Below, piece after piece: positions 10,564-21,068 of a stretch of DNA of 64,000 nt. The notes under the pieces are model-generated. The model was not told the DNA's origin and did no database searches. It saw only the letters and a list, made by a program, of their open reading frames with translations. Position numbers and translations under genes: made by a program. Positions within the stretch are counted from its first letter, which is position 1. The number at the start of each line of letters is the position of its first letter. Origin of the DNA: Mycobacterium sp. OTB74 (GTDB lineage: Bacteria; Actinomycetota; Actinomycetes; Mycobacteriales; Mycobacteriaceae); NCBI RefSeq assembly GCF_029892685.1, contig NZ_JARXVD010000008.1, positions 1-64,000 of the forward strand. The letters are read 5' to 3'.

Positions 10564-11916
10564 TCAGTCGCCGATGGACCGCAACGACCGCGGCAACGTC
10601 CGCTTGGACTGCGGCCCCAAAACCGCTGCGCCATATGGCCGTTGCAGCAACAACCGGGCCACCGCGTTGACCTCGTCAAGGGTGACGGTGTCAATCAAGG
10701 CAAGGGTTTCGGCAATAGTCCGGTGGCTGCCGTAGTTGAGTTCACTGCGTCCTATCCGGTGCATCCGAGAACCGGAATCCTCCAGCCCCAGCACCAGACC
10801 GCCGCGCAGCGAGCCCTTGGCGATTTGGCATTCGCTTTCGGTGATCCCGTCGCGCGCAACGTCTTGCAGCACCTCGGTGGCCACCCGGGTCACCTCGTCG
10901 AACCGTTCCGGCAGGCACGCCGAGTACACCGACAGTGCCCCCGCATCGGCGAAGGTGTCGATGGTCGAGTACACCGAGTAGGCCAGGCCGCGGTTCTCCC
11001 GAATCTGTTGGAACAGCCGCGAACTCAGACCGCCGCCGAGCGCGGTGTTGAGCACCGATAATGCCCAGCGGTGTTCCCAGTTGCGACCCGGGGTACGCAC
11101 ACCGAGGAACATGTGGGTCTGCTCGGCATCGCGCTTGACCAACTGCAGCATCGGGTTCCCGGTCACCCGGCCGGTGCCCTTGCGGGGCGCAATCGGCTTG
11201 GCACCGCGCACCAGATGGGGCCGGAAGTGCTTGCGCACCAAGGAAACTACCTCGTTGTGGTCGACGTTGCCGGCCACCGCAACCACCATACGATCCGGCG
11301 TATAGCGCCGCACGTGGAACGAGTGCAGTTGAGAGCGCGTCATCGCCGAGATCGACTCGACGCTGCCGATCACCGGGCGGCCCACTGGATGCGACCCGAA
11401 CATCGATGTCAGGAAGACGTCGCCCAAGGTGTCCTCGGGGTCGTCGTCACGCATGGCGATCTCTTCGAGCACCACATCACGTTCCAGTTCGACATCGGCC
11501 GGGGCGCAGCGCCCGTTGAGCACCACGTCGGACACCAGATCGATAGCCAAGGCCAGATCGCTGTCCAGCACGTGCGCGTAGTAGCAGGTGTGCTCGCGTG
11601 CGGTGAATGCGTTCAGCTCACCGCCGACGGCGTCGACCGCCTGGGCGATGTCCACCGCGCCGCGGGTCGGCGTCGACTTGAACAGGAGATGCTCGAGGAA
11701 GTGCGCGGCCCCCGCGACCGACGGACCTTCATCGCGCGAGCCGACACCGACCCACACGCCGACTGACGCCGAATGGACCCAGGGCAGATGCTCGGTGACC
11801 ACCCGCAGACCGCCGGGCAGCGTGGTCCGGCGCACCGCGGCCGGAGCCTCCAGCGTTGCCGCTGAAGGACTCCGGCCGTTGCGCAGGTTGGGACTAGGAG
11901 TTTGCAGTCGCGGCAT
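10564..11916 (-). CDS. pepR: M16-family zinc metallopeptidase (PepR type)
   Basis: 450-aa processing-peptidase-like protein. The inverted zinc motif is H72-F-L-E75-H76 with the third ligand Glu152, exactly 76 residues on, in DVVLEEIAM. The R/Y region of the second domain ([23 protein letters not shown]) is also present. M. tuberculosis has the same gene (Rv2782c) after gpsI. ATG 11916 was chosen (MPRLQTPSP), giving a 23-bp overlap with the end of pnp and hence coupling; the substrate is unknown. Confidence 0.9.
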   Translation of the reverse strand: MPRLQTPSPNLRNGRSPSAATLEAPAAVRRTTLPGGLRVVTEHLPWVHSASVGVWVGVGSRDEGPSVAGAAHFLEHLLFKSTPTRGAVDIAQAVDAVGGELNAFTAREHTCYYAHVLDSDLALAIDLVSDVVLNGRCAPADVELERDVVLEEIAMRDDDPEDTLGDVFLTSMFGSHPVGRPVIGSVESISAMTRSQLHSFHVRRYTPDRMVVAVAGNVDHNEVVSLVRKHFRPHLVRGAKPIAPRKGTGRVTGNPMLQLVKRDAEQTHMFLGVRTPGRNWEHRWALSVLNTALGGGLSSRLFQQIRENRGLAYSVYSTIDTFADAGALSVYSACLPERFDEVTRVATEVLQDVARDGITESECQIAKGSLRGGLVLGLEDSGSRMHRIGRSELNYGSHRTIAETLALIDTVTLDEVNAVARLLLQRPYGAAVLGPQSKRTLPRSLRSIGD

Positions 11917-14200
11917 CTGCCGGCGCAGCCCCTGAATCGACTCCAGCCTCGGTACTCGAAGCCGCCGCGTCACCTTCTTCGTCGACCAGGATCAGCGAGA
12001 TCTTCTGGCCCTTACCGCGGTTGTCGGCAGAGATATCGGCGATCTCGACGCGCAGCTTGTCGCCGACGTTGACCACGTCCTCGACCTTCGCCACGCGCTT
12101 GCCCTTACCGAGCTTGGAGATGTGCACCAGGCCGTCCCGGCCCGGCAGCAGCGACACGAACGCACCGAAATCGGTTGTCTTGACGACAGTTCCGAGGAAC
12201 CGCTCACCGATCTTGGGCAGCTGCGGGTTGGCGATGGCGTTGATCTTGTCGATCGCGGCCTGCGCCGCCTCCCCGTTGGACGCACCGACGAACACGGTTC
12301 CGTCGTCCTCGATGGAGATGTTGGCGCCGGTCTCCTCGGTGATCTGGTTGATCACCTTGCCCTTGGGCCCGATCACCTCACCGATCTTGTCGACCGGCAC
12401 CTTGATGGTGGTGATGCGCGGTGCGTACGGGCTCATCTCGTCCGGGGTGTCGATGGCCTCGGCCATGACCTCCAGGATGGTCATCCGGGCGTCCTTGGCC
12501 TGCGCCAGCGCACCCGCGAGCACCTTGGACGGGATGCCGTCCAGCTTGGTGTCCAGCTGCAGCGCGGTGACGAAGTCCTTGGTGCCGGCGACCTTGAAGT
12601 CCATGTCGCCGAAAGCATCTTCGGCGCCCAGGATGTCGGTCAGCGCGACGTAGCGGGTCTGCCCCTCGACCTGATCAGACACCAGGCCCATGGCGATACC
12701 GGCGACCGGAGCCTTCAGCGGCACGCCGGCGTTCAGCAGCGACAGGGTGGAGGCACACACCGAACCCATCGAGGTGGAACCGTTGGAGCCCAACGCTTCC
12801 GACACCTGCCGGATGGCATACGGGAACTCCTCGACGCTGGGCAGCACCGGCGCCAGGGCACGCTCGGCCAGCGCGCCGTGGCCGATTTCGCGGCGCTTGG
12901 GCGAACCGACCCGGCCGGTCTCACCGGTGGAGAACGGCGGGAAGTTGTAGTGGTGCATGTAGCGCTTGGTGGTGTCCGGACCCAGCGAGTCGATCTGCTG
13001 AGCCATCTTGATCATGTCCAGCGTGGTGACACCCATGATCTGGGTCTCGCCGCGCTCGAACAGGGCACTGCCGTGCGCCCGCGGGATCACCGCAACCTCG
13101 GCAGACAGCGCCCGGATGTCGGTGATGCCACGGCCGTCGATCCGGAAGTGGTCGGTCAGAATGCGCTGGCGCACAAGCTTTTTGGTCAGCGAGCGGAACG
13201 CCGCGCCGATCTCCTTCTCGCGGCCCGCGTAGGTCTCAGCCAGACGCTCGAGCACCTCGACCTTGATCTCGTCGGTGCGCTCATCGCGCTCCTGCTTACC
13301 GGCGATTGTCAGCGCCTTGCCGAGCTCGTCGCCGGCCACCGAAGACACCGCGTAGAAGACGTCGTCGGCGTAATCCGGGAACAGCGGGAACTCGCCGGTT
13401 TCCTTGGCCGCAGCGGCGGCCAGGTCGGCCTGGGCCGCACACAGCGCCTTGATGAACGGCTTGGCGGCCTCCAGGCCCTCGGCCACGACGGCCTCGGTCG
13501 GCGCACCGGCGCCACCGGCCACCAGCTCGATGACGTTCTCGGTGGCCTCGGCCTCGACCATCATGATGGCCACGTCACCGTCTTCGAGCACACGCCCGGC
13601 GACGACCATGTCGAACACGGCCTTCTCCAGCTGCTCGACGGTCGGGAACGCAACCCACTGGCCACCGTCGGCGGTACCGACGGTCGGATCATTGATGAGC
13701 GCCACGCGAGTGCCGCCGACGGGGCCGGAGAACGGCAGACCGGCCAGCTGGGTGGACGCCGACGCGGCGTTAATGGCCAGCACGTCGTACAGGTCCTTGG
13801 GGTCCAGGCTCAGCACGGTGACCACGACCTGGATCTCGTTGCGCAGACCGTCGACGAACGACGGGCGCAGCGGACGGTCGATCAGCCGGCAGGTCAGGAT
13901 GGCGTCGGTGGAGGGACGGCCCTCGCGGCGGAAGAACGAGCCGGGGATGCGACCCGCGGCGTACATGCGCTCCTCGACGTCAACCGTCAGCGGGAAGAAG
14001 TCGAAGTGGTCCCTGGGGCTCTTGCTGGCGGTGGTCGCGCTCAGCAGCATGGTCTCGTCGTCCAAGTAGGCGACGACCGAACCTGCGGCTTGGCGGGCCA
14101 GGCGGCCGGTCTCGAAGCGGATGGTGCGGGAGCCGAAGCTTCCGTTGTCGATTACGGCTGTGGATTCGAAAATGCCGTCTTCAATTTCAACTGCAGACAT
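11894..14200 (-). CDS. gpsI: polynucleotide phosphorylase / guanosine pentaphosphate synthase
   Basis: 3'-5' phosphorolytic exoribonuclease of the RNA degradosome. 768 aa: two RNase PH domains ([25 protein letters not shown]...; [32 protein letters not shown]), a KH domain ([19 protein letters not shown]), then an S1 domain ([26 protein letters not shown]). The C-terminal tail is Ala-rich and acidic. It lies downstream of rpsO in the same direction, as in many bacteria, with a 437-bp leader between them. Confidence 0.97.
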   Translation of the reverse strand: MSAVEIEDGIFESTAVIDNGSFGSRTIRFETGRLARQAAGSVVAYLDDETMLLSATTASKSPRDHFDFFPLTVDVEERMYAAGRIPGSFFRREGRPSTDAILTCRLIDRPLRPSFVDGLRNEIQVVVTVLSLDPKDLYDVLAINAASASTQLAGLPFSGPVGGTRVALINDPTVGTADGGQWVAFPTVEQLEKAVFDMVVAGRVLEDGDVAIMMVEAEATENVIELVAGGAGAPTEAVVAEGLEAAKPFIKALCAAQADLAAAAAKETGEFPLFPDYADDVFYAVSSVAGDELGKALTIAGKQERDERTDEIKVEVLERLAETYAGREKEIGAAFRSLTKKLVRQRILTDHFRIDGRGITDIRALSAEVAVIPRAHGSALFERGETQIMGVTTLDMIKMAQQIDSLGPDTTKRYMHHYNFPPFSTGETGRVGSPKRREIGHGALAERALAPVLPSVEEFPYAIRQVSEALGSNGSTSMGSVCASTLSLLNAGVPLKAPVAGIAMGLVSDQVEGQTRYVALTDILGAEDAFGDMDFKVAGTKDFVTALQLDTKLDGIPSKVLAGALAQAKDARMTILEVMAEAIDTPDEMSPYAPRITTIKVPVDKIGEVIGPKGKVINQITEETGANISIEDDGTVFVGASNGEAAQAAIDKINAIANPQLPKIGERFLGTVVKTTDFGAFVSLLPGRDGLVHISKLGKGKRVAKVEDVVNVGDKLRVEIADISADNRGKGQKISLILVDEEGDAAASSTEAGVDSGAAPADAATANS

Positions 14201-14637
14201 GGATGTCGCAATTACCTCTCTCGGGCCCCACGTCAGGCGGGGATTCCCGTAATTTCTGGGTCTCTTTATTCAGTTGTCGCATCGTCACACGCGAGCACCC
14301 AGAAATCCCGAAAACCCTCCCGCAAACTGCTGACGGCCGTCGATCGAAGCGGCCGGAGTAAGCCCCGACAGCCACTACCGAAGACCGCCCTACGAGGTCG
14401 GGTCGGATGCTGCTGCGATGTACGCACGTCTCAAGCGCAGCGCTCAAAACAGATACATATTACACCGGGACCATGTCGACAATCGGCCCGGCAAATCCGC
14501 GGACGTGCGGGGTATGCACGCCAAATCTGGAAAATCCGCACGCACGGGTCACCAAAGTCACCGGGTTGGCCCCGTAAACGCCGATCGCCAGGACTGCCGA
14601 TGGCAGACCTGGCGATCCTCGTTGAGTCCTGGAAGCG
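14201..14637. other. 437-bp rpsO-pnp intergenic region / probable pnp leader
   Basis: No convincing gene. Near rpsO lies the long hairpin at 14583-14617. The rest is moderately GC-rich and becomes richer in A/T next to the pnp start (14201-14290). In E. coli the equivalent spacer carries a terminator and RNase III sites through which PNPase controls its own mRNA; whether that happens here is not shown. Confidence 0.5.
14583..14617 (-). terminator. hairpin downstream of rpsO (terminator or RNase processing site)
   Basis: GATCGCCAGG (14583-14592) pairs with CCTGGCGATC (14608-14617). Inside, after one mismatch, CTGCC pairs with GGCAG around a 3-nt loop. That makes 15 base pairs, starting 20 bp beyond the rpsO stop. 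There is no long T run on either side, which is common for mycobacterial terminators. Confidence 0.7.
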
Positions 14638-14907
14638 TCAGCGACGCAGACCCAGGCGCTCGATCAACGAGCGGTACCGAGCGACGTCGACCTGCGCGAC
14701 GTACTTGAGCAGCCGGCGGCGACGGCCGACCAGCAGCAACAGGCCACGACGGCTGTGGTGGTCGTGCTTGTGCTCCTTGAGGTGCTCGGTGAGGTCGGCG
14801 ATCCGCTTGGTCAGCAGGGCAACCTGAGCCTCCGGCGAACCGGTGTCGGTCTCATGCAGGCCGTACTGGCCGAGGATCTCTTTTTTCTGTTCGACGGTGA
14901 GCGCCAC
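14638..14907 (-). CDS. rpsO: 30S ribosomal protein S15
   Basis: 89-aa primary 16S rRNA-binding protein of the small subunit platform. The sequence is typical over its full length: [33 protein letters not shown], then [24 protein letters not shown]. It sits between ribF and pnp on the same strand, followed by a strong hairpin, matching the classic rpsO-pnp pair. Confidence 0.98.
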   Translation of the reverse strand: MALTVEQKKEILGQYGLHETDTGSPEAQVALLTKRIADLTEHLKEHKHDHHSRRGLLLLVGRRRRLLKYVAQVDVARYRSLIERLGLRR

Positions 14908-15006
14908 GAAACAACTCCAATAAACGGGTCCGCGAAGAATAGTGAAGGCAAGGCCACCGCGAACTGCAGCACATGCCAGGCCGTCGGGCAGTCTAACAGG
15001 AAGTTA

Positions 15007-15978
15007 TTACGTAGCCAGAATCGTGCGAGCCCGCTGCGTATCGCGGTCCATCGCCACGATCAGCTCGTCCACCGATTCGAACTTCTCCTGGCCGCGGATG
15101 CGGGCCACAAAATCCACCGCGACGTGCTGGCCGTACAGGTCGGCATCGGTGTCCAGTACGAACGCCTCTACCGTGCGGGTGCGGCCCGAGAACGTCGGGT
15201 TGGTGCCGACCGACACTGCCGCCTGGTAGCGCTCCCCCGGCGTCACGGTGCCCACCGCCGGCCCGTGCCCCAGCACGGTGAACCAGGCAGCATAAACCCC
15301 GTCGGCCGGGATGGCCGAATGCATCGGGGGCGCCACGTTGGCGGTCGGGAAACCCAGGCCGCGGCCGCGGCCGTCACCGCGGACCACGACGCCCTCGACC
15401 CGGTGTGGGCGGCCCAGGGCCTCGGTCGCGGCGACCATGTCACCGGCGTCTACGCAGGACCGGATATAGGTGGACGAGAACGTCACCGTCTCGGCCTGGT
15501 GATGCTCGGCGACCAGCGAGATGCCCTCCACCGCAAAGCCGAACCGATCACCGGCCTTGCGCAGCAGGCTGACGTTGCCGCCGGCTTTCTTTCCGAAGGT
15601 GAAGTTCTCGCCGACCACCACCTCGACTGCGTGCAGCCGCTCGACCAGTAACTCGTGCACGTAGCGCTCGGGGGTGAGCTTCATGAAGTCGGTGGTGAAC
15701 GGGATGACCAGGAAAACGTCGATGCCGAGTTCCTCGACGAGTTCGGCACGCCGGGTCAGCGTGGTCAGCTGCGCCGGATGACTGCCCGGCATCACCACTT
15801 CCATCGGATGCGGGTCGAAGGTCATCAGCACCGTCGGTACGCCGCGGGCCCGACCGGCCTTCACAGCATGGTTGATCAGCTCGGCGTGCCCACGATGCAC
15901 ACCGTCGAACACCCCGATGGTGACCACACAACGGCCCCAATCCGTGGGGATTTCATCCTGCCCCCGCCAGCGTTGCAC
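15007..15978 (-). CDS. ribF: bifunctional riboflavin kinase / FAD synthetase
   Basis: Makes FMN from riboflavin and then FAD. 323 aa. The N-terminal FAD synthetase (nucleotidyltransferase) domain has TIGVFDGVHRGHAELI and FTFGKKAGG, with SSTYIR further on. The C-terminal flavokinase domain starts about residue 185 with GRGLGFPTANV and contains AAVSVGTNPTF. GTG 15978 gives the VQRWRGQDEIP start shared by mycobacterial RibF; the frame is open slightly upstream. Same strand as rpsO, with a 99-bp gap. Confidence 0.96.
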   Translation of the reverse strand: MQRWRGQDEIPTDWGRCVVTIGVFDGVHRGHAELINHAVKAGRARGVPTVLMTFDPHPMEVVMPGSHPAQLTTLTRRAELVEELGIDVFLVIPFTTDFMKLTPERYVHELLVERLHAVEVVVGENFTFGKKAGGNVSLLRKAGDRFGFAVEGISLVAEHHQAETVTFSSTYIRSCVDAGDMVAATEALGRPHRVEGVVVRGDGRGRGLGFPTANVAPPMHSAIPADGVYAAWFTVLGHGPAVGTVTPGERYQAAVSVGTNPTFSGRTRTVEAFVLDTDADLYGQHVAVDFVARIRGQEKFESVDELIVAMDRDTQRARTILAT

Positions 15979-16058
15979 GCCCGCAAGCCTACGGCGCACT
16001 GCCACAACCGGCAGCGTCAGATCCCCGGATCAGGTGATGATTGCCTAAACTTCGTGCT

Positions 16059-16763
16059 GTGAGTCCTGACGACAACCCGCCCGAGCTCTCCCCGGTTGCC
16101 CAGGACTATCTGAAAGTCATCTGGACAGCACGGGAATGGTCGCACGAGAAGGTCAGCACCAAGATGCTGGCCGAGCGCATTGGGGTGTCTGCCTCGACGG
16201 CTTCCGAGTCCATTCGCAAGCTGGCCGATCAGGGCCTGGTGCACCACGAGAAGTACGGCGCGGTGACCCTGACCGACACCGGGCGCAGCGCCGCACTGGC
16301 CATGGTGCGCCGGCACCGGTTGATGGAGACGTTCCTGGTCCAGGAGTTGGGCTACAGCTGGGACGAGGTGCACGACGAGGCCGAGATCCTCGAGCATGCG
16401 GTCAGCGACCGGATGCTGGACCGGATCGACGCCAAACTCGGTTACCCGACCCGCGATCCGCACGGTGACCCGATCCCGGCCGCCGACGGTCAGGTGCCGA
16501 CACCTCCGGCCCGGCAGTTGTCGGCTTGTGCCGACGGTGATTCCGGAACCGTGGCCCGCATCTCTGACCATGATCCGGAGATGCTGCGGTACTTCGACAG
16601 CGTCGGGATCACCCTGGACTCGCACCTTCGGGTGCTGGCGCGGCGGGACTTCGCCGGGATGATCTCGGTGGCGGTGACCAATCCGGGTACCGGCGACGCC
16701 TCCGACGAGTCGACTGTCGATCTGGGAAGCCCTGCGGCAGAAGCGATCTGGGTAGTCGCTTAG
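16059..16763 (+). CDS. sirR: DtxR/MntR-family metal-dependent regulator (SirR type)
   Basis: 234-aa metal-responsive repressor. An N-terminal winged helix (SPVAQDYLKVIWTA...KVSTKMLAERIGVSASTASESIRKL) is followed by a metal-binding/dimerisation domain (HHEKYGAVTLTDTGR, RRHRLMETFLVQELG, DEVHDEAEILEHAVSDRM) and a C-terminal SH3-like/FeoA domain (SGTVARISDHDPEMLRYFDS). In M. tuberculosis the equivalent gene (Rv2788) is described as a manganese-sensing MntR. GTG 16059 was chosen by family alignment; the frame also opens at TTG 16041. It is divergent from ribF. Confidence 0.9.
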   Translation: MSPDDNPPELSPVAQDYLKVIWTAREWSHEKVSTKMLAERIGVSASTASESIRKLADQGLVHHEKYGAVTLTDTGRSAALAMVRRHRLMETFLVQELGYSWDEVHDEAEILEHAVSDRMLDRIDAKLGYPTRDPHGDPIPAADGQVPTPPARQLSACADGDSGTVARISDHDPEMLRYFDSVGITLDSHLRVLARRDFAGMISVAVTNPGTGDASDESTVDLGSPAAEAIWVVA

Positions 16764-16767
16764 CGCG

Positions 16768-17152
16768 TCATCGGCCGGCGACCAAGCCGGCAAGCAGTAG
16801 GTCGAACATCCTTTGGCGCTGCTCGGGCGACCCGCTGGCAAGCATGATGCCCAGCAAGCTGGCGAACACGTCATCCGCAGATACATGCGACCGCAGGCCG
16901 CCATCGCCGGCGCCCGCTGCCAGTAGCGCGCTGATCGCGCCGATCACGCCCCTGCGCGTGTCCCCCATGTCGATCGCACCGGAGGCGAAGATCGCCGTGA
17001 GCGACTCGGCCATACCGCGCTTGGTGGCCACGAACACCGCGTAGCGATCCATCCAGAGTCGTAATGCCTCGGCCGGCGGATGGGCCCGCAACAGGTCCTG
17101 CGCCGAGGCTGCGATCTCGGCCAATTCGGCCCGGTACACCGCCTCGACCAGC
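16768..17152 (-). pseudogene. TetR-family regulator lacking its DNA-binding domain
   Basis: Only the ligand-binding C-terminal part of a TetR regulator remains (LVEAVYRAELAEIAASAQDLLRAHPPAEALRLWMDRY...). LVEAVYRAE normally directly follows the recognition helix of such proteins. Upstream of it, at about 17150, the sequence changes abruptly into antisense of an aldo/keto reductase fragment, so the helix-turn-helix is missing. A GTG at 17139 could start a 123-aa product, but it could not bind DNA. See the matching truncation of the divergent gene. Confidence 0.75.
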
Positions 17153-17730
17153 GTTCCCGACGGCCCCGTGCCGCTGGCCGCCGCCCAGAAACCGGCCGAA
17201 TTGCGCGCCGCAGTCGAGACCGACCTGAGTCAGCTTGGGCTGGAACAGATTCCGGTGGTCAACCTGCGGCGCATGGACCTGGCCCCGGGCGTGCAGGCCG
17301 AGATGATCGCGCTGCCCTGCCAGCCGGCATCGCCTGCGTCCAGAACGCATACAGCGTGCTGGACCGGGTGCAGGAGGACACCCTGCAGCTGTGCCTCGAG
17401 GAGCACATCACCTGGGTGCCGTTCTTCCCCCTCGGTTCGGCATTCCCGGGATTCCCGAGCGTCGCCGACAACCCTGCCGTACAGAAGGTGTCCGACCGAA
17501 TCGGCGCAACGCCGGCCCAGATCGGGCTTGCGTGGCTCTTGGCGCATGCCCCAAATACCTTGTTGATCCCCGGCACCCGCTCCATCGCACATCTGGATGA
17601 CAACGCGGCGGCCGGTTCGATCCAGCTCGATGCCGAGGCGCTAGCAGTCCTGGATGGCGTTGGCACTCTGCCCGGGGCAGACACCGCGCACCGGCACGGG
17701 GCAGAACCGTTTTTGGCCGAAAGCGACTGA
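17153..17730 (+). pseudogene. aldo/keto reductase, 5'-truncated and frameshifted
   Basis: Two pieces of an aldo/keto reductase in different frames. About 17153-17311 encodes PDGPVPLAAAQKPAELRAAVETDL...IPVVNLRRMDL. From about 17315 to the stop at 17730 a second frame encodes PAGIACVQNAYSVLDRVQ...GATPAQIGLAWLLAH...LIPGTRSIAHLDDN, the NADP-binding C-terminus. Between them the segment that normally carries REEGLIRHIGLS-type sequence is missing, so an internal out-of-frame deletion is likely. The N-terminus with the catalytic Asp/Tyr is absent. No start codon gives a functional product. Confidence 0.75.
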
Positions 17731-17734
17731 GCGG

Positions 17735-18628
17735 CTACAGCGTTGCCGGACGCAGCACCACCACCGACTTGGTGCGCTTGGCGCCGTCCTCCAGCAGGGC
17801 GATCACCTGACCGTCGGCCGCGGTGGCCGCGTAGGTGCCGTCGATTCCGGCGGGCGCCAACGCCCGGCCGTGTCGGGCGTCCTGCACCTCGAACTCGGTC
17901 AGGTCGCGGCGCGGGAACCCAAGCAGGCAGGCCGCGTCTAGGCTGTAGCTCAGTTCGGCGGCGTCGGCCAACTGATCCAGCGTCCGCGCCTCTTCCAGGC
18001 CGTATCGGCCAACCTTGGTGCGCCGCAACGCCGTCAGATGTCCACCCACCCCGAGCGCGGCTCCGACATCGCGGGCCAGCGCCCGGATGTAGGTGCCCGA
18101 TGAGCAGTCCACAGTCACGTCCACATCGACGAACTCGTCGATCCGGCGCGTGGCGTCGACCGAGAACCGCGAGATGCGAACCCGACGCGCGGCCAGTTCC
18201 GGAGCCTTGCCTTCGCGCACCAGTTTGTAGGCCCGCTCGCCGTCGACCTTGATGGCGCTGACCGCCGACGGCACCTGGTCGATCTCGCCACGCAGCGCGG
18301 CGACCGCCCGCGCGATCTGCTCGTCGGTGACGTGTCCGGCCGGAATCGTCTGCAGCGCTTCACCTTCAGCGTCTTCGGTGGAGGTAGTCTGACCGAGCCG
18401 GATGGTCGCGATGTAGGTCTTGTCGGTGGCGGTCAGCAGCCCCAGAATCTTGGTGGCCCGCTCGATCCCGACCACCAGCACACCGGTGGCCATCGGGTCC
18501 AAGGTGCCGGCATGGCCCACCTTGCGGGTGCCGAACAATCGGCGGCACCGGCCGACCACGTCGTGGCTGGTCATCCCGGCCGGCTTGTCGACGATGACCA
18601 AGCCGGGCTCTGGTGGCGGTGGTTTCAC
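17735..18628 (-). CDS. truB: tRNA pseudouridine(55) synthase
   Basis: Forms pseudouridine 55 in the T-loop of tRNAs. 297 aa. The catalytic Asp44 lies in [63 protein letters not shown] and [13 protein letters not shown] are all typical. The C-terminal domain ([22 protein letters not shown]) is PUA-like. The GTG start overlaps the pptT stop in GTGA (18625-18628), so expression is probably coupled. Confidence 0.97.
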   Translation of the reverse strand: MKPPPPEPGLVIVDKPAGMTSHDVVGRCRRLFGTRKVGHAGTLDPMATGVLVVGIERATKILGLLTATDKTYIATIRLGQTTSTEDAEGEALQTIPAGHVTDEQIARAVAALRGEIDQVPSAVSAIKVDGERAYKLVREGKAPELAARRVRISRFSVDATRRIDEFVDVDVTVDCSSGTYIRALARDVGAALGVGGHLTALRRTKVGRYGLEEARTLDQLADAAELSYSLDAACLLGFPRRDLTEFEVQDARHGRALAPAGIDGTYAATAADGQVIALLEDGAKRTKSVVVLRPATL

Positions 18629-19299
18629 AGCGAAATCGCCGTCACCACAAGACCGTTGGCCACCGTCCAGCGGCCCGGCAGCTCCCTCAACGGCGGGCCT
18701 GATTCGGCAGTCGGGTCGATCAGGATACGCGACCGGAAGGTCCCCGACGTACCAGAGAAGTCCGCGGCGAAGGTGATGTGCGCATCCTCGAAGCCCAACC
18801 AGCGGTGCGTCAGCGGGAACCAGGCCTTGTACGTTGCTTCCTTGGCGCAGAACAGGATTCGATCCCAGTGCAGGCCACCGGCCAGAGCTTTCAGCTCGGT
18901 CCGCTCCGCTGGCAACGACACCGCGTCGAGCACCCCCTTGGGTAGCACGCCATGCGGTTCGGCGTCGATGCCCACCGAACGAACCTCGTCCGTACGACCG
19001 ACCACGGCCCCACGGAACCCTTCACAGTGCGTCAAGCTGCCGACGATCCCGTCCGGCCAGCACGGTTCGCCCTTGTCCCCCTTCAGAATCGGCACCGGAC
19101 CGACGCCCAGCTTGCCCAAGGCCTCGCGGGCGCAATAGCGCACCGTGATGAACTCGTTGCGGCGTTTGGCAACCGAACGCGCGATCAGCGGCTCTTCCTC
19201 CGGAAGCGGAGCCAGATCGGCCGGATCGGAATACATTTCGGCCGTCGCCACCATATCGGGCAGCACGGCCGACAACAGCGGACTCATTTGTTCAGTCAT
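18625..19299 (-). CDS. pptT: 4'-phosphopantetheinyl transferase PptT
   Basis: Transfers phosphopantetheine from CoA to carrier proteins of mycolate, PKS and NRPS enzymes; essential in M. tuberculosis. 224 aa. [39 protein letters not shown], the Mg/CoA motif VGIDAEPH, and [11 protein letters not shown] (KExxYK) are all present. ATG 19299 overlaps the stop of the upstream phosphoesterase gene in ATGA (19296-19299). The frame is open upstream, but that stretch is the phosphoesterase gene read out of frame. Confidence 0.97.
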   Translation of the reverse strand: MTEQMSPLLSAVLPDMVATAEMYSDPADLAPLPEEEPLIARSVAKRRNEFITVRYCAREALGKLGVGPVPILKGDKGEPCWPDGIVGSLTHCEGFRGAVVGRTDEVRSVGIDAEPHGVLPKGVLDAVSLPAERTELKALAGGLHWDRILFCAKEATYKAWFPLTHRWLGFEDAHITFAADFSGTSGTFRSRILIDPTAESGPPLRELPGRWTVANGLVVTAISL

Positions 19300-20237
19300 C
19301 TGCCCTGGTTCTTCAGCCGCTCTCGCATCTTCTGTGCGTGCTCGCGCATCTCCGCGGTGATCTCGAAGTGACCGCCGAAGTCGTTCAGATACCCGGGCTG
19401 GTAGTTCGGGTCCGGCAGGATTTGCCGCATCCAGCGATACGGCTTGCGGCGCCGCCACTCTCGCGGATAGCCGACCGAGACCTCCTCGAACCGAACGCCG
19501 TCATACCAGGTGGTCCGCGGGATGTGCAGGTGTCCGTACACCGAACAGATCGCGTTGTAGCGGGTGTGCCAGTCGGCCGTTGCGGTGGTACCGCACCACA
19601 GCGAGAACTCCGGGTAGAACATTGCATCACAGGGTTCGCGCACCAGCGGGAAGTGGTTGACCAGCACCGTCGGGGTCATCCAGTCCAGGTCGTCGAGCTT
19701 CTTGCGGGTAACCGCCAGCCGGTCGCGGCACCAGGCGTCGCGGGTGGCATATGGCTCGCACGAGAGCAGGAACTCGTCGGTCCCAACAACATTGCGCTCC
19801 CGGGCCAGCGCCATGCCCTCAGCCTTGGTCGCCGTGCCCTGGGGCAAGAAGGTGTAGTCGTACAACAGGAACATCGGCACGATGGTCGCCGGGCCGCCCT
19901 CCTCGGTCCACACCGGGAACGGATGCTCAGGGGTGACGATGCCCATCTGGTCGCACATGTCGACCAGATAGTCATAGCGAGCCCGGCCAAAGAGCTGCAT
20001 CGGATCCCTGTTGGTGGTCCACAGTTCGTGGTTACCGGGGACCCAGATGACCTTGGCAAAGCGCTTGCGCAACAGGTCCAACGACCAGCGGATGTCGTCG
20101 GTGCGCTCGGCGACGTCACCGGCGACGATCAGCCAATCGTCCGGCGAGGCAGGGTGCAGCGACTCGGTGACCGGCTTGTTCCCGGTGTGACCTATGTGCA
20201 GGTCACTGATCGCCCAGAGAGTCGGGTGGTTCGACAC
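19296..20237 (-). CDS. metallophosphoesterase
   Basis: Calcineurin-like phosphoesterase of 313 aa. Metal-binding motifs appear in order: ISDLHIGH (DxH), VAGDVAERTDD (GDxxE), WVPGNHELW (GNHE), VNHFPL, and VYGHLHIPR (GHxH). It forms an overlapping operon with pptT and truB, conserved in M. tuberculosis (Rv2795c-Rv2793c), where this partner is functionally linked to PptT as an acyl-carrier-protein phosphopantetheine hydrolase. GTG 20237 was chosen; the open frame upstream runs antisense into the divergent gene and is not coding. Confidence 0.9.
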   Translation of the reverse strand: MSNHPTLWAISDLHIGHTGNKPVTESLHPASPDDWLIVAGDVAERTDDIRWSLDLLRKRFAKVIWVPGNHELWTTNRDPMQLFGRARYDYLVDMCDQMGIVTPEHPFPVWTEEGGPATIVPMFLLYDYTFLPQGTATKAEGMALARERNVVGTDEFLLSCEPYATRDAWCRDRLAVTRKKLDDLDWMTPTVLVNHFPLVREPCDAMFYPEFSLWCGTTATADWHTRYNAICSVYGHLHIPRTTWYDGVRFEEVSVGYPREWRRRKPYRWMRQILPDPNYQPGYLNDFGGHFEITAEMREHAQKMRERLKNQGR

Positions 20238-20379
20238 AACCGAACACCCTACTTGGACGATTCGGTCATCCCTCCCATACAGCGGGACAGAACTAGAACA
20301 GGTTCCTGCTTCGCGTTCGGTTGGGACTAAGCGACTTGTAGACTCCCGGCAACATCCGGTCTGCCTAACGAGGAGTGCA

Positions 20380-20964
20380 ATGGCTACGAAACTGCGGCTG
20401 CTATCGGCCATCTGTGCGCTGGTGGCAGCGGTCGTCGTGGTCTGGCAGAGCAACCCGGCTACCACCACCAACGCCGACCGGGTCCAGTTGCGCTCCACCT
20501 CCGCACCCATGAGCGGCCCGTCCACCACCATCAAGTGGCCGGTGGTCCCCACCACCGACCCCAACCCGTTCGACCCGTGCGACCAGATCCCGCTCGACGT
20601 CACCAACGGCCTTGGCCTGGGCTTCACCCCGCCCGACCACGAGGACGGTCTGCGCTGTCACTACGACGCCGGCAACTATCAGATGGCGATCGAGCCGATT
20701 GTGTGGCGCACCTACGAGCAAACCCTGCCGCCCGATGCCGTCGAGCTGACCGTCGCCGGGCACCGTGCGGCCCAATACTGGATCATGAAGCCGACCGACT
20801 GGAATGACCGGTGGTGGACCACCTGCATGATCACTTTCAAAACCCACTACGGCATCATCAATCAGTCGCTGTACTACTCGCCCATCGAGTCGCCCGACCG
20901 GCCTGACTGCCTGCAGACCAACCTGCAGCGGGCCAACCAGCTGGTGCCGTACTACAAGTTCTGA
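20380..20964 (+). CDS. secreted or membrane-anchored protein, DUF3558-like, unknown function
   Basis: 194 aa from ATG 20380, preceded by AGGAG at 20371. The N-terminal hydrophobic segment (LRLLSAICALVAAVVVVW, residues 5-22) is a signal anchor or signal peptide without a lipobox. The exported part has NPFDPCDQIP, GLRCHYD, TTCMITF and DCLQTNL, i.e. four cysteines that could form two disulfides, and aromatic-rich strands. The FDPC and RC pattern is reminiscent of DUF3558-type mycobacterial envelope proteins. It is divergent from the phosphoesterase gene. Confidence 0.8.
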   Translation: MATKLRLLSAICALVAAVVVVWQSNPATTTNADRVQLRSTSAPMSGPSTTIKWPVVPTTDPNPFDPCDQIPLDVTNGLGLGFTPPDHEDGLRCHYDAGNYQMAIEPIVWRTYEQTLPPDAVELTVAGHRAAQYWIMKPTDWNDRWWTTCMITFKTHYGIINQSLYYSPIESPDRPDCLQTNLQRANQLVPYYKF

Positions 20965-21068
20965 TTCCGTCATTGATCCCGCGGCCGCGGCGCCGGCCAC
21001 TCGGACTTCGGCGCCCTGAACGCAGGATTAACGGGGGTTTTACAGGAGCCATCAGTACCCTTCGCTAG

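Noticed and set aside
12122..14827. 901-codon open frame on the + strand
   Set aside because: It is antisense to pnp and rpsO, has no ribosome site or family resemblance, and is explained by high GC at third codon positions.
20296..20305. GAACAGGTTC as a possible SOS box
   Set aside because: The mycobacterial LexA box needs TCGAAC-N4-GTTCGA; here the half-sites are 2 bp apart and the outer bases do not fit.
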